From assembly GCA_947497245.1 (NCBI GenBank), contig CANMFO010000002.1:682001-746000 (forward strand): a stretch of DNA of 64,000 bases. The letters run 5' to 3'. The translations under genes and the position numbers were made by a program. This stretch comes from an uncultured Flavobacteriaceae bacterium. Its GTDB lineage: Bacteria; Bacteroidota; Bacteroidia; Flavobacteriales; Flavobacteriaceae. Positions 43,343 to 51,863 of this stretch are shown here, piece by piece. The notes below the pieces were generated by a model. The model was not told the origin of the DNA, did not search any database, and saw only the letters and a list, made by a program, of their open reading frames with translations. Numbering within the stretch: position 1 is the stretch's first letter; every line of letters begins with the position of its first letter.

Positions 43343-43870
43343 ATGAAAAAAACAATTATCTGTCTTGCGATTATTTCATTATGCTCAGCACATCTGACCC
43401 ACGCCCAGGAATTCGAAGTGGGTACCAACGTAATAAACGGGGGGATAAGCTTTGGCGGTGATTTTGGTAGCTACCGGACCTCTTCCCAAGGTCTCGGGTT
43501 CAATGTAAGTTATGAAAGGGGTATTTGGGATGTTCCAGGGCCCGGAGTAGTAAGCTTGGGAGGCTATCTGGGAACCAAAAGCTATAAGTACGATTATATA
43601 GGGGGAAACGATAAATGGACCTACACGATCGTAGGTGTCCGCGGGGCGTATCATTACACCGGTCTCGAGATCGAGAATCTGGACGTATACGGGGGGGTAA
43701 TGGCGCACTATAACATTCTCTCGTTCAGCGGAAGTGGCAGCTACGGTAGCAGGGCCAGTGCCACTCCTTTCATTGGTGGCCGTTGGTACTTTACCGAGAA
43801 CGTTGGCGTATTTGCGGAAGGAAGCTATGGTGTGGCATTTTTCACGCTAGGAGTGGCTTTTAGGATTTAG
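43343..43870 (+). CDS. small outer-membrane beta-barrel-like protein
   Basis: A 175-residue exported protein with signal MKKTIICLAIISLCSAHLTHAQ. The mature part is made of alternating aromatic and glycine-rich strands, for example TNVINGGISFGGDFGSY and GGRWYFTENVGVFAEGSYG, and ends in FTLGVAFRI, the terminal aromatic/charged signature of an 8-strand outer-membrane barrel. Its length fits the OmpX/OmpW-like class. Its function is unknown; it is 109 bases after the FN3 lipoprotein on the same strand. Confidence 0.7.
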   Translation: MKKTIICLAIISLCSAHLTHAQEFEVGTNVINGGISFGGDFGSYRTSSQGLGFNVSYERGIWDVPGPGVVSLGGYLGTKSYKYDYIGGNDKWTYTIVGVRGAYHYTGLEIENLDVYGGVMAHYNILSFSGSGSYGSRASATPFIGGRWYFTENVGVFAEGSYGVAFFTLGVAFRI

Positions 43871-43898
43871 GTAAGCAGGCGCTGGGTTTAAATTGGGG

Positions 43899-44345
43899 CT
43901 AAGGTTTTCTTTGAAACTCAAAGGTGAAATTATCACAGCAGGGATCGATAAGCCACAGGGTGCCGCTCCCCTCCAACTTAAATTGCTGTTCCACCTGATG
44001 GTCAAAACCGAGACCGATGCTTTCAAAGAGCGCGAAGGTGGTGTATTGCACGATACTGTCCTTTTCCCGTAGTGCATAGGGAGAAGTGTACACCTTTTTG
44101 CCATTGACAAACTTATTGAACACCGCATCGTGGGTAAACTCCACCTCCATGGTCCTTCCCGAACTTTCAGGTGTAATGGTCACTCCGGCGATACTTCCGG
44201 TAGAGGCGACCCAGTTCCAGCTGCCCTGGAGTCCCACGGTGCCCTTGGTCCGAGGGCCCTCTATCTGTGCATCATCACTATGGGAGCAGCTGGTTACAAG
44301 GAGGACGGAAATCGACAGGAGCAGATAGAAAATCGACTTTTTCAT
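43899..44345 (-). CDS. lipoprotein of unknown function
   Basis: A 148-residue lipoprotein with signal MKKSIFYLLLSISVLLVTSC (C20), followed by SHSDD. The mature domain is beta-rich with a clear motif LWLIDPCCDNFTFEF near the C-terminus, typical of lipocalin-like or META-like lipoproteins in Bacteroidota. No firm family. ATG 44345 gives the lipoprotein signal; a longer in-frame start at 44501 does not. It converges with the beta-barrel gene across 28 bases. Confidence 0.62.
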   Translation of the reverse strand: MKKSIFYLLLSISVLLVTSCSHSDDAQIEGPRTKGTVGLQGSWNWVASTGSIAGVTITPESSGRTMEVEFTHDAVFNKFVNGKKVYTSPYALREKDSIVQYTTFALFESIGLGFDHQVEQQFKLEGSGTLWLIDPCCDNFTFEFQRKP

Positions 44346-44822
44346 GGAAAGGGCGCGTTGCTTTATACTAGGTAGATGCGCACTGGGGAGGAGGGTTGCT
44401 TTCAAATATCCGTTTTCCGGGATGGTGCTATTAAAATTTTGGAAGAATGGCGCGTTGGGCCATCTACCGTTCCCCACCCAAATTACCCCTGGGGAGGGCA
44501 CTTTTCCTTTGCCCCAAGGGCAAAATATCCTGTAGGTACCTTCATTGGGTCACTTTCTAAGGTCTTTGCCGTTCCGACGGTGTATTCCCTACCATCCATA
44601 CAGCTACCAGGCCCATCCATACAATTTTAACCCCCTGGAGACCTTGTATCCCCTAACTTAAAAGAAGTTTGAAAAGAATTACGACCATTAGCTAGCAACC
44701 TGTGCAAATTGGGTTGCCCTTTAAACCATCCCCCTTTATTTTGAAAAGTATATCGTTTTGGTCCAAGACGCTGGCCCCAACATATACTTTGTGAATTTTG
44801 TTCGACCTAAAACCAATGTTTT
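44346..44822. other. divergent intergenic region
   Basis: No gene is convincing here; short frames are present without a start context. The right end holds a TACTTTG element for the lipoprotein at 44823. The left side must hold the promoter of the - strand lipoprotein, but no exact TAnnTTTG was found. Confidence 0.45.
44785..44791 (+). promoter_or_regulatory. possible -7 promoter element of the lipoprotein at 44823
   Basis: TATACTTTG contains TACTTTG, the same variant seen before the AraC and DUF1761 genes. It is 32 bases before the ATG, which would give a leader of about 26 bases. A TTG is found about 24-26 bases further upstream. Confidence 0.35.
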
Positions 44823-45182
44823 ATGAAACTGGAAAAAGCGGCCGTCGGTCTGGCACTTTTTATGGTACTGGCCTTTTCTTCATGCGTCAGTACCCGCGTG
44901 GAAGCCAGCCCGTACCAGGACAGTGTGGAAAATCTGGAATGTAGAAAAGAATCCAGTTGGAGCTACTTTTGGGGCCTAAAGCAAAAACGGATCGATGCAA
45001 ATCCGGAAGTGGCCGGAAACGAATGCCCTTGTCGGGAGGGAGCCCTGTCCTGGGTGGTCGTGAAGACCTCCTTTACCGATTTTCTGCTCACTACGGTAAC
45101 CCTAGGGATCGTCAACCATAGGACGGCCACCTATGGCTGTGCCCGTCCCCGACAAAATGGGGAGCCCAGTTTAGACAATTAA
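44823..45182 (+). CDS. Bor/Iss-like small lipoprotein
   Basis: A 119-residue lipoprotein with signal MKLEKAAVGLALFMVLAFSSC (C21). The C-terminal half has the layout of Bor/Iss-type lipoproteins: a tryptophan-rich strand (SWSYFWGL), a pair of cysteines (NECPC) and the closing strand TTVTLGIVNHRTATYGC. The likeness to Bor rests on this short pattern and is tentative. It is 5 bases before the FAD oxidase gene, so they are one transcript. Confidence 0.6.
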   Translation: MKLEKAAVGLALFMVLAFSSCVSTRVEASPYQDSVENLECRKESSWSYFWGLKQKRIDANPEVAGNECPCREGALSWVVVKTSFTDFLLTTVTLGIVNHRTATYGCARPRQNGEPSLDN

Positions 45183-45187
45183 AAAAT

Positions 45188-46768
45188 ATGCCCATGACGC
45201 CCACAGGAATTGATCCACTTCCCATCCAACAATGGAGCAACAAGCACGAGAATTTTACCCATGACCTGGTTGCGGGGGCTTCTTTTAAACTCTGGAATCC
45301 TTCAGGGCAAAAACATCGGGAACGGTATTTGGCCACCACTCGGAATTTTCAATGGTTGATAGATCATGCCCAAACCAACCATCTTAAATTGCGGGCCATG
45401 GGCAGCGGTTGGTCCTTCACCAAGGTAGGGGTGACCGAAGGAGGACTGATCGATACGGCTTCCCTCAATTTCTCGTTTCCGCTGACCCAAAAATATGTCA
45501 GCCCACTCTATGCTAGGCAAGCGGAGGACCTATACTTTCTGCAATGTGGGACCATAATCCATGAGGTCAATACCCGTTTGGCAACCAAAACGCCCCAACG
45601 ATCCATCAAGGCGTCGGGGGCGAGCAATGGGCAGACCATAGCCGGTGCACTGTCGACCGGAACCCACGGAGCGGCTATTGATGTAGGGGCCATACCGGAT
45701 TTTGTGGTGGGCCTGCATTTGATTACTGGGGCCGATAAACACGTTTGGCTGGAACGGGCCTCCTATCCCGTGGCTTCCCAAGAATTTGTGGAGTGGCTCG
45801 ATGCCGATTTGGTACAGGATGATGCGCTGTTCAATGCGGCCCTGGTCAGCTTTGGCAGTTTTGGTTTTATCCATGGTGTCATGATCGAAACGGAGCCCCA
45901 ATTCTTGCTTACCGAACATCGAATGGGTAATTTCGCTTATGGCGCTAGTTTGAAGCATGCCATGCGAACCTTGGATTTTTCCGGTTTGAACTTGCCGGGA
46001 GCCGGGCAAGGTGGGGATATGTACCATTTTGAGGTACTTTTTAATATCCATGACTTTGAGCCGAACAATGCGGACAAGGGAGCCTTTATAAAATATATGT
46101 TCAAAAAACCGTTCGCGCAGCCCCATACCCCTTTGCAACGAACCAACGATTTTACTTACGGCGATGACCTTTTGGGGATTATTTCCACCGTTTTGGACAA
46201 ACTACCGGGGTCGGGGGTGGGCATTCCGACCATGGTGAATTTGATGTTCGGATTGGCATTTAAGCCCGAACCACCAAGGACCGGAACAATTCGGGAAATG
46301 TTCAACTATACCAAGTTTAGGGGCAAGGTGGCCAGTGCGGCCATTGCCATTGCCGTGGCGGATTCTCCCCAGGCCGTGGAAATCATTGTGGACGTAAACA
46401 AACAGCAACCCTTTCCGGGCGGACTTTCCCTTCGTTACGTAAAGGGCACGAAGGCCACCTTGGGATTTACAAAATTTCCCAATACCTGTGTATTGGAAAT
46501 GGATGGTGTGGACGGCCAACCGGCACGGGATTTCTTCGAAACGGTTTGGACCCGACTTGAAATGGCCGGCATTTCGTACACCTTGCATTGGGGGAAGATC
46601 AACTTTAACCTGAACAAAACAAGAATCCTGCAAATGTACGGGGCCACCTCCGTGCAGTCATGGATAGATGCCCGTAACGAACTGCTCCCTGTGCCCGCAC
46701 TTTCGGTATTTACCAATACCTTCTTGGAGCGATGCGGACTCGATACCATACACGGACCCATAGTCTAG
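45188..46768 (+). CDS. FAD-linked oxidase of the VAO/aldonolactone-oxidase type
   Basis: A 526-residue flavoprotein. The N-terminal FAD-binding (PCMH) domain shows LKLRAMGSGWSF and the pyrophosphate-binding IKASGASNGQTIAGALSTGT (about 138-157). HGAA follows and starts the loop where some family members attach FAD to a histidine. The C-terminal part resembles the D-arabinono-lactone oxidase cap, including MAGISYTLHWGKIN near the end. Members oxidise sugar lactones, alditols or sterols; the substrate here is unknown. No signal peptide. Its lipoprotein neighbour is 5 bases upstream and an M15 peptidase gene follows. Confidence 0.8.
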   Translation: MPMTPTGIDPLPIQQWSNKHENFTHDLVAGASFKLWNPSGQKHRERYLATTRNFQWLIDHAQTNHLKLRAMGSGWSFTKVGVTEGGLIDTASLNFSFPLTQKYVSPLYARQAEDLYFLQCGTIIHEVNTRLATKTPQRSIKASGASNGQTIAGALSTGTHGAAIDVGAIPDFVVGLHLITGADKHVWLERASYPVASQEFVEWLDADLVQDDALFNAALVSFGSFGFIHGVMIETEPQFLLTEHRMGNFAYGASLKHAMRTLDFSGLNLPGAGQGGDMYHFEVLFNIHDFEPNNADKGAFIKYMFKKPFAQPHTPLQRTNDFTYGDDLLGIISTVLDKLPGSGVGIPTMVNLMFGLAFKPEPPRTGTIREMFNYTKFRGKVASAAIAIAVADSPQAVEIIVDVNKQQPFPGGLSLRYVKGTKATLGFTKFPNTCVLEMDGVDGQPARDFFETVWTRLEMAGISYTLHWGKINFNLNKTRILQMYGATSVQSWIDARNELLPVPALSVFTNTFLERCGLDTIHGPIV

Positions 46769-46912
46769 TTCGGCACGGTAGCGGCCAAATGCACGCGCCC
46801 ATTGGCTTTGATGAAATGGGAAAATTCCTTAAAAGAACTAAAATCGTTGTGTTCGAACAAAATTGTACTTATCTTATTTCTCCTCAAATAACGAGTGAAA
46901 AAACGTACGGCT

Positions 46913-47989
46913 ATGGCATGTTCTAACCTTATGGAAACAGCGCTTAAAAAAGGGAATATCGACCAATTCCTTTTTAAGGGGACATCGGATAAAGAATTGG
47001 TCATCGATCTTCAACGGGTATTGTTCGAATTGGGCTTTCGAACAGAACTGAAATGGGACAGTTATCAGGCAGACGGCGACTATGGTCGGGCCACGGCCAA
47101 GGCGGTCGCGGCATTCGCAAAAAGAAACAAATACAAAAGCGACGGTACCAAGGTCACCGATACCTTGGCCGGGCTCCTCCTACAGCGACATGATTTTCTT
47201 CCCGACATGTATGTGCTATGGGAAATACACCAGTCCGACCTTCGCACCAGAAAATACATTTCCAGGGGCACCCGGATGAGCATTAGAGCGGTACAGGTGC
47301 TTTTGAACGAGCTGGGTTATGGGAAACTATTGGATTTCCCCAAGTATGGCGCAGATGGCCTTTATGGTAAAAGCACTAGAAAAGCGGTCATTGCCTATGC
47401 CCAGGACCATGGGATCGATTCCGATGGCGATTGGTTGACCCGTCCCTTGATCGATATCATGATCAAGGACATCAATACATTTTACGGAACGCATTGGAGC
47501 AAACTGGCCAAAAGCAACCTTCCGAATACCCGTTCGCCCTTGGTGCTCTTCGAGGCGTCGAGATTTCGGGGGAAGCCCTGTCGTGCCGATGCGCTCTTCG
47601 TGCCCTTGCTCAAAAGGATCAATACGCATGCGGAAAGGGCCCAGGTGTATGTTCATGTCACCAGTTCGTTCCGTACAACAACCAATGTGCACGGGGCCAT
47701 TGTAAAACCTGCGACCCGTTCGAACCATTTGGCCGGACATGCAATAGACATGAACGTGATCTATGGCAACGGGAAATGGGCAAATTCCAAGGTATTGATC
47801 CAATATCCCAAAGTACCGGGACCTGTCAAGACTTTTATCCAAGCCCTCATCGATGATCCCAATTTGCGTTGGGGAGGGACATTCCAGGATAAGGATGTGG
47901 TGCATATCGATGACCACCTGAACCACGACAAAGAGCTGTGGAACGAGCGTTATCAGGCCATGCAGCGAGCGGTGCAGTTAGGGGCATAA
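46913..47989 (+). CDS. peptidoglycan-binding M15-type peptidase
   Basis: A 358-residue protein. Two PG_binding_1-like repeats come first (about 25-90 and 105-165), each with the D-G-x-Y-G-(K/R)-x-T-x-K/R-A-V pattern. The C-terminal domain (about 200-350) is M15-like: SNHLAGHAIDMNV supplies the first histidine and aspartate of the zinc site, and DVVHIDDH the last. Family members are D-Ala-D-Ala or L-Ala-D-Glu peptidases. No signal peptide is seen, so export is unclear; it may act as an endolysin-like or contact-released enzyme. ATG 46913 is preferred to GTG 46895, which adds 6 residues. Confidence 0.78.
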   Translation: MACSNLMETALKKGNIDQFLFKGTSDKELVIDLQRVLFELGFRTELKWDSYQADGDYGRATAKAVAAFAKRNKYKSDGTKVTDTLAGLLLQRHDFLPDMYVLWEIHQSDLRTRKYISRGTRMSIRAVQVLLNELGYGKLLDFPKYGADGLYGKSTRKAVIAYAQDHGIDSDGDWLTRPLIDIMIKDINTFYGTHWSKLAKSNLPNTRSPLVLFEASRFRGKPCRADALFVPLLKRINTHAERAQVYVHVTSSFRTTTNVHGAIVKPATRSNHLAGHAIDMNVIYGNGKWANSKVLIQYPKVPGPVKTFIQALIDDPNLRWGGTFQDKDVVHIDDHLNHDKELWNERYQAMQRAVQLGA

Positions 47990-48110
47990 ATGCCAGGCGG
48001 AACAACCGGTACCAAGGCCATCCGAAGGGCCGTGCCGACCTTAAAAACTGGAGATCAAAATTCCTCCCGTTCCCCAAACGTTGTATATCCCGCTTGGTCT
48101 GCTAGGGATA

Positions 48111-50225
48111 TTACTTTTTTTGTGCATGCTGTTTCCCCGGAACCGTGAGCACTCCGATCTCTCCAAAAGAAGCTCGAAAATCCGTGCCATCCACTTTGGT
48201 CCCCTTTATTTTGATGTACCTGCCCTTTTGCGGTTTAAAGCGTACGGTTTGCTCAATACGACTATTGACCACATTGGAAAATTCCCCTGTCGCGGTAATT
48301 TTCCATTTTTTATCATCGACACTGGTTGAAAATTCATAGTTGGTGATGATGCCATAGGGATAGCGTTCCTGTATGGGCCAATAGGTGAAGCCCGATAGAT
48401 CGTACACGGCGCCCAGGTCGATTACGACTTCTTGGGGCTTGGAAACTTTCTCATCAGTGGCCCAAAAAGTGTTTGGGTCTTCGTCTATCATACGGTCGGT
48501 CTCCAATTCATTGCCCGAACTGGCCCGTATTACCTTCCATTCCTTCTTGCTGATGTCCAAGTTTTTGGAAATGACGACACTTTGGCCATTATCAGGGTCC
48601 ACCGCGGCAACTTTCAAGGTACAGGGTGTGGACACCAAAAAAGGAGCGCCATACGCATTGGAATCGACAGTGGGGCCACTACCGTCGAGCGTATAGTACA
48701 GTTCCAGTTTTTTGTCCGGGACGGATAAGTGTACCAAACCATCCTTCTTGCGCTGAACGACCGGTTCCGTCAAAAAGTTGGGCGCTCTGAAGAGCTGGAT
48801 GTTCGATAGGGCCGGGGAGGCTTTCGCATCCAAGATATTCACCCGTATTTTTGTGGCCTTGATCGTATTGAACCTTAAAATACGTCGGTGCCCAATGGTT
48901 GTCTGCCCATCGATTTCCTTCCATTTTCCATCGATCTCGGCATCGATGATAAAGTGTTTTACTCGCTGACCCAATGGGATATACTCCTGCAATAAGATCC
49001 GATTTACTTCCGTTGGGTCATCGAAACTTATCGTAACCGATGCTTGGACCGTGCTGTCGTTTGTGGCCCAATAGGTATCCGGATTTCCGTCAATGGTGTT
49101 GTTTGCGCTATAGCGCATATCACTTCCGCGGACTTCACTTGCCGAGGTTTTTTGCCCCTGGGCAAGATCCACCTCAAAATCCTTATCGATTTGCTGTTTC
49201 AGGGCCATCATCCGGGCTACATCGGTTTCATGTACCAAGCCACGGGTGTCAACGGGTAAGTTCAACAAGAAATTACCATTCCGGCCGATGGATTCGTAGT
49301 ATATCTTTACCAATTGCTGCAGGGTCTTTACCTGATGATCCTCACGAGGGTGGTAGTACCAACCTGGCCGAATCGATACGTTGACCTCGGCGGGCAGCCA
49401 ATGGGTACCGTCCTCATGACCGGAGCGAAGTTCTACATATCGGGGCCATCCCGGATAGATCTCGTCCCTCCGCATGATGCTCCAGTTGGTCTCGTTCGCC
49501 CAGCCTTCCTCATTGCCTACCCAACGGATGTCCGGCCCTCCGTCACTAAAAATGACCGCATTGGGCTGCAATTCACGTACGATGGCTTCCGCCTTGTCCC
49601 ATTGGTAATAGGTTTTATTGTCTATTTTCCGGGTTTCATTGGCTCCACCATAGTAACCGGAGCCCCCGTTCGCCCCATCGAACCATACCTCGAAAATCTC
49701 TCCGTAATTGGTCAACAGCTCTCGAAGTTGGTCATGGAAAACCTTTACGTATTCCGGTTGGCCATAGTCTGCGTGGTTGCGGTCCCAAGGAGAAAGGTAG
49801 ATGCCCATTTTGAGGCCGTATTCCGCACAAGCCTCGGATAGGTCTTTCAAAAGGTCACCCTTTCCGTGCTTCCAAGGGGAGTTTTTGACCGAGTGCTCCG
49901 TGGTCTCCGTAGGCCATAGGCAAAACCCGTCATGGTGTTTGGCGGTAATGATAATGCCGGTCATTCCGGCTTCCTTGGCCACTTTGGCCCATTGTTTTGT
50001 GTCCAATTGGGAAGGGTTGAACTGCTCGGGCAACTCCCCGCCCGTGCCCCATTCCATATCGGTAAAGGTGTTCATATTGAAGTGCACGAAGGCATAATAT
50101 TTCATATCGTGCCAGGCCAACTGGCGTTCCGATGGGGTGGGGCCAATTGCCTTGGGCGGTTCCACCTGGGTACAGGAGGCCAATGAAGCGAGCGCCCCTA
50201 TATAAAATAGCTTTTTCAATTTCAT
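48111..50225 (-). CDS. GH29 alpha-L-fucosidase lipoprotein
   Basis: A 704-residue lipoprotein (lipobox LASC, C18). The GH29 catalytic domain spans about 28-345. The nucleophile is D183 in EVWFDGANG, and the substrate-binding block IIITAKHHDGFCLWP is at 91-105. The layout (WFDGANGG, with C-terminal accessory domains) fits the alpha-1,3/1,4-specific GH29-B type. A chitobiase-C-like linker domain (LELYYTLDGSGP) lies between two F5/8-type discoidin carbohydrate-binding domains (about 370-485 and 575-690). It cleaves fucose from sulfated or host-type glycans. ATG 50225 is preferred to a longer frame from 50315. It lies 86 bases after a sulfatase gene. Confidence 0.9.
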   Translation of the reverse strand: MKLKKLFYIGALASLASCTQVEPPKAIGPTPSERQLAWHDMKYYAFVHFNMNTFTDMEWGTGGELPEQFNPSQLDTKQWAKVAKEAGMTGIIITAKHHDGFCLWPTETTEHSVKNSPWKHGKGDLLKDLSEACAEYGLKMGIYLSPWDRNHADYGQPEYVKVFHDQLRELLTNYGEIFEVWFDGANGGSGYYGGANETRKIDNKTYYQWDKAEAIVRELQPNAVIFSDGGPDIRWVGNEEGWANETNWSIMRRDEIYPGWPRYVELRSGHEDGTHWLPAEVNVSIRPGWYYHPREDHQVKTLQQLVKIYYESIGRNGNFLLNLPVDTRGLVHETDVARMMALKQQIDKDFEVDLAQGQKTSASEVRGSDMRYSANNTIDGNPDTYWATNDSTVQASVTISFDDPTEVNRILLQEYIPLGQRVKHFIIDAEIDGKWKEIDGQTTIGHRRILRFNTIKATKIRVNILDAKASPALSNIQLFRAPNFLTEPVVQRKKDGLVHLSVPDKKLELYYTLDGSGPTVDSNAYGAPFLVSTPCTLKVAAVDPDNGQSVVISKNLDISKKEWKVIRASSGNELETDRMIDEDPNTFWATDEKVSKPQEVVIDLGAVYDLSGFTYWPIQERYPYGIITNYEFSTSVDDKKWKITATGEFSNVVNSRIEQTVRFKPQKGRYIKIKGTKVDGTDFRASFGEIGVLTVPGKQHAQKK

Positions 50226-50311
50226 GATCTTATTTTTACAAAATATATGTTGGTGCAGGTCTTGCCCGCTGTACGTGCAACGACTTGTCAGCGTTCTTTG
50301 GAGCGCCACTT

Positions 50312-51853
50312 TCATTCCAAAAACAGTTCAATGGGGTATGCCACGGGTAACCCGGTTTTTTTGTCGATCGGCATTTGGGCATCCACCGCTTTTAGGTGGT
50401 TGGACAGGGCTTCGGCCAATTCTTCGGCTTTCTCCGTGTGCGCTTCGATACGGTTCTCGAGTTCCCCGATATCTTCCTTGAGATTGTACAGTTCCATTTT
50501 GCCGTCCGCATGGAAATAAATGAACTTCCAATCCCCTTTGCGTATGGTACTGGCCGCTCCGATACCCGGTCCTTCTGGTCCCCATTCGTTGGGGTAGTGC
50601 CAGTATAGGGGGCGTACACCCAAATGTTCCTGTTCGCCTTTCAAAATGGGTACGAAACTTTCGCCGTCCACTTTTTGAATGGTCTTAAGACTATCAATAC
50701 CCGCAATTTCGAGAATGGTGGGGTAAAAATCCTCAATGATCACCTGATGCCCGGATACCGATTCCGGGGCGGTCTTCCCGGGCCACTTGACCAACATGGG
50801 TTCCCGGATACCCCCTTCGTACATCGATCCTTTTCCACTTGCCAAGGGCTTGTTGTGGGTGTTGGGCTCCCCTCCGCGGGCGTGGACGCTCAATCCACCA
50901 TTATCGGACATAAATAGGATGATCGTGTTTTCCGCTATATTTTTGTTCTCCAGATAATCCATGATATCCCCGAGACTTTTGTCCATGCCTTCGACCATGG
51001 AGGCATATTTGGCCTCGGTAGAATCCAATCCCTTCTCTAAATACGTCTGCAAAAAACGGCCATCGCCCATAATGGGGGTGTGCACGGCGTAATGCGACAT
51101 ATAGAGGAAAAAAGGTTGTTGGGCCGTTGTGGCCGAATCCATTGCCTTTAGGGCTTCTTGGGTAATGGCTTCCGTTAGGAAGATATCTTTGCCATGGTAC
51201 GCTTCCAAGCCGGGAACGGCCCATACCTCCTTACCCTCCTTGCCATTTCCAAAATTTTCCACACCTAGATAGCTTTCCGGGGCCCCGGCCGCATGACCGG
51301 CTATGTTCACATCGAATCCCAGGTTCAAAGGATCCTCTCCCGGGGTGCCGATGGCGCCCAGATGGGCCTTGCCCGAATGGATGGTAAAATAGCCCACATC
51401 GTGCAGTGCCTGTGGTAAGGGCGTCGCATGGACCGCTTTTGGATCTCCGGCAACCGGAGTCAGTCCATTGACGTTCCAAAGGGGGAATTCAAGGTCGGGG
51501 TGGTTCTTTTCCATGGGTTGGACGCTGTCTTTTTTTAAGGTCCAGTTCGTTACCCGATGCCGCGCCGCATTCATTCCGGTCATGAGGCTCACCCGGGTGG
51601 GGGAACAGACCGGAGTAGCATAGGCTTGCGTGAACTTCATGCCTTCCTTCGCCAAGCGCTCCATATTGGGCGTACGGTACAGGTCATTGAAGGGGGTACG
51701 TTGGTCCCAAAAAGGAACGGAGGTATCTTGCCAACCCATGTCATCCACCAAAAACAAAATAATATTGGGAGGGATTTCCTGTAGTTCTTCTGACTCACAG
51801 GAGGCCAGAGCAAAGAACAATAGGACTACAAGAACATTTTGTATGCGGTTCAT
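50312..51853 (-). CDS. S1-family sulfatase lipoprotein
   Basis: A 513-residue lipoprotein (C19, LASC). The catalytic motif CSPTR (C83-R87) carries the cysteine converted to formylglycine. Metal ligands D37 and D38 are in LVDDMG. The downstream block VSLMTGMNAARHRVTNW is typical of a subset of S1 sulfatases acting on algal polysaccharides, and the C-terminus fits S1 length. A formylglycine-generating enzyme must be supplied from elsewhere, as none is in the window. It lies between the fucosidase and another sulfatase, indicating desulfation of a fucose-containing polymer. ATG 51853 is chosen over a long frame from 52045. Confidence 0.9.
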   Translation of the reverse strand: MNRIQNVLVVLLFFALASCESEELQEIPPNIILFLVDDMGWQDTSVPFWDQRTPFNDLYRTPNMERLAKEGMKFTQAYATPVCSPTRVSLMTGMNAARHRVTNWTLKKDSVQPMEKNHPDLEFPLWNVNGLTPVAGDPKAVHATPLPQALHDVGYFTIHSGKAHLGAIGTPGEDPLNLGFDVNIAGHAAGAPESYLGVENFGNGKEGKEVWAVPGLEAYHGKDIFLTEAITQEALKAMDSATTAQQPFFLYMSHYAVHTPIMGDGRFLQTYLEKGLDSTEAKYASMVEGMDKSLGDIMDYLENKNIAENTIILFMSDNGGLSVHARGGEPNTHNKPLASGKGSMYEGGIREPMLVKWPGKTAPESVSGHQVIIEDFYPTILEIAGIDSLKTIQKVDGESFVPILKGEQEHLGVRPLYWHYPNEWGPEGPGIGAASTIRKGDWKFIYFHADGKMELYNLKEDIGELENRIEAHTEKAEELAEALSNHLKAVDAQMPIDKKTGLPVAYPIELFLE

Positions 51854-51863
51854 TTTATAGGGA

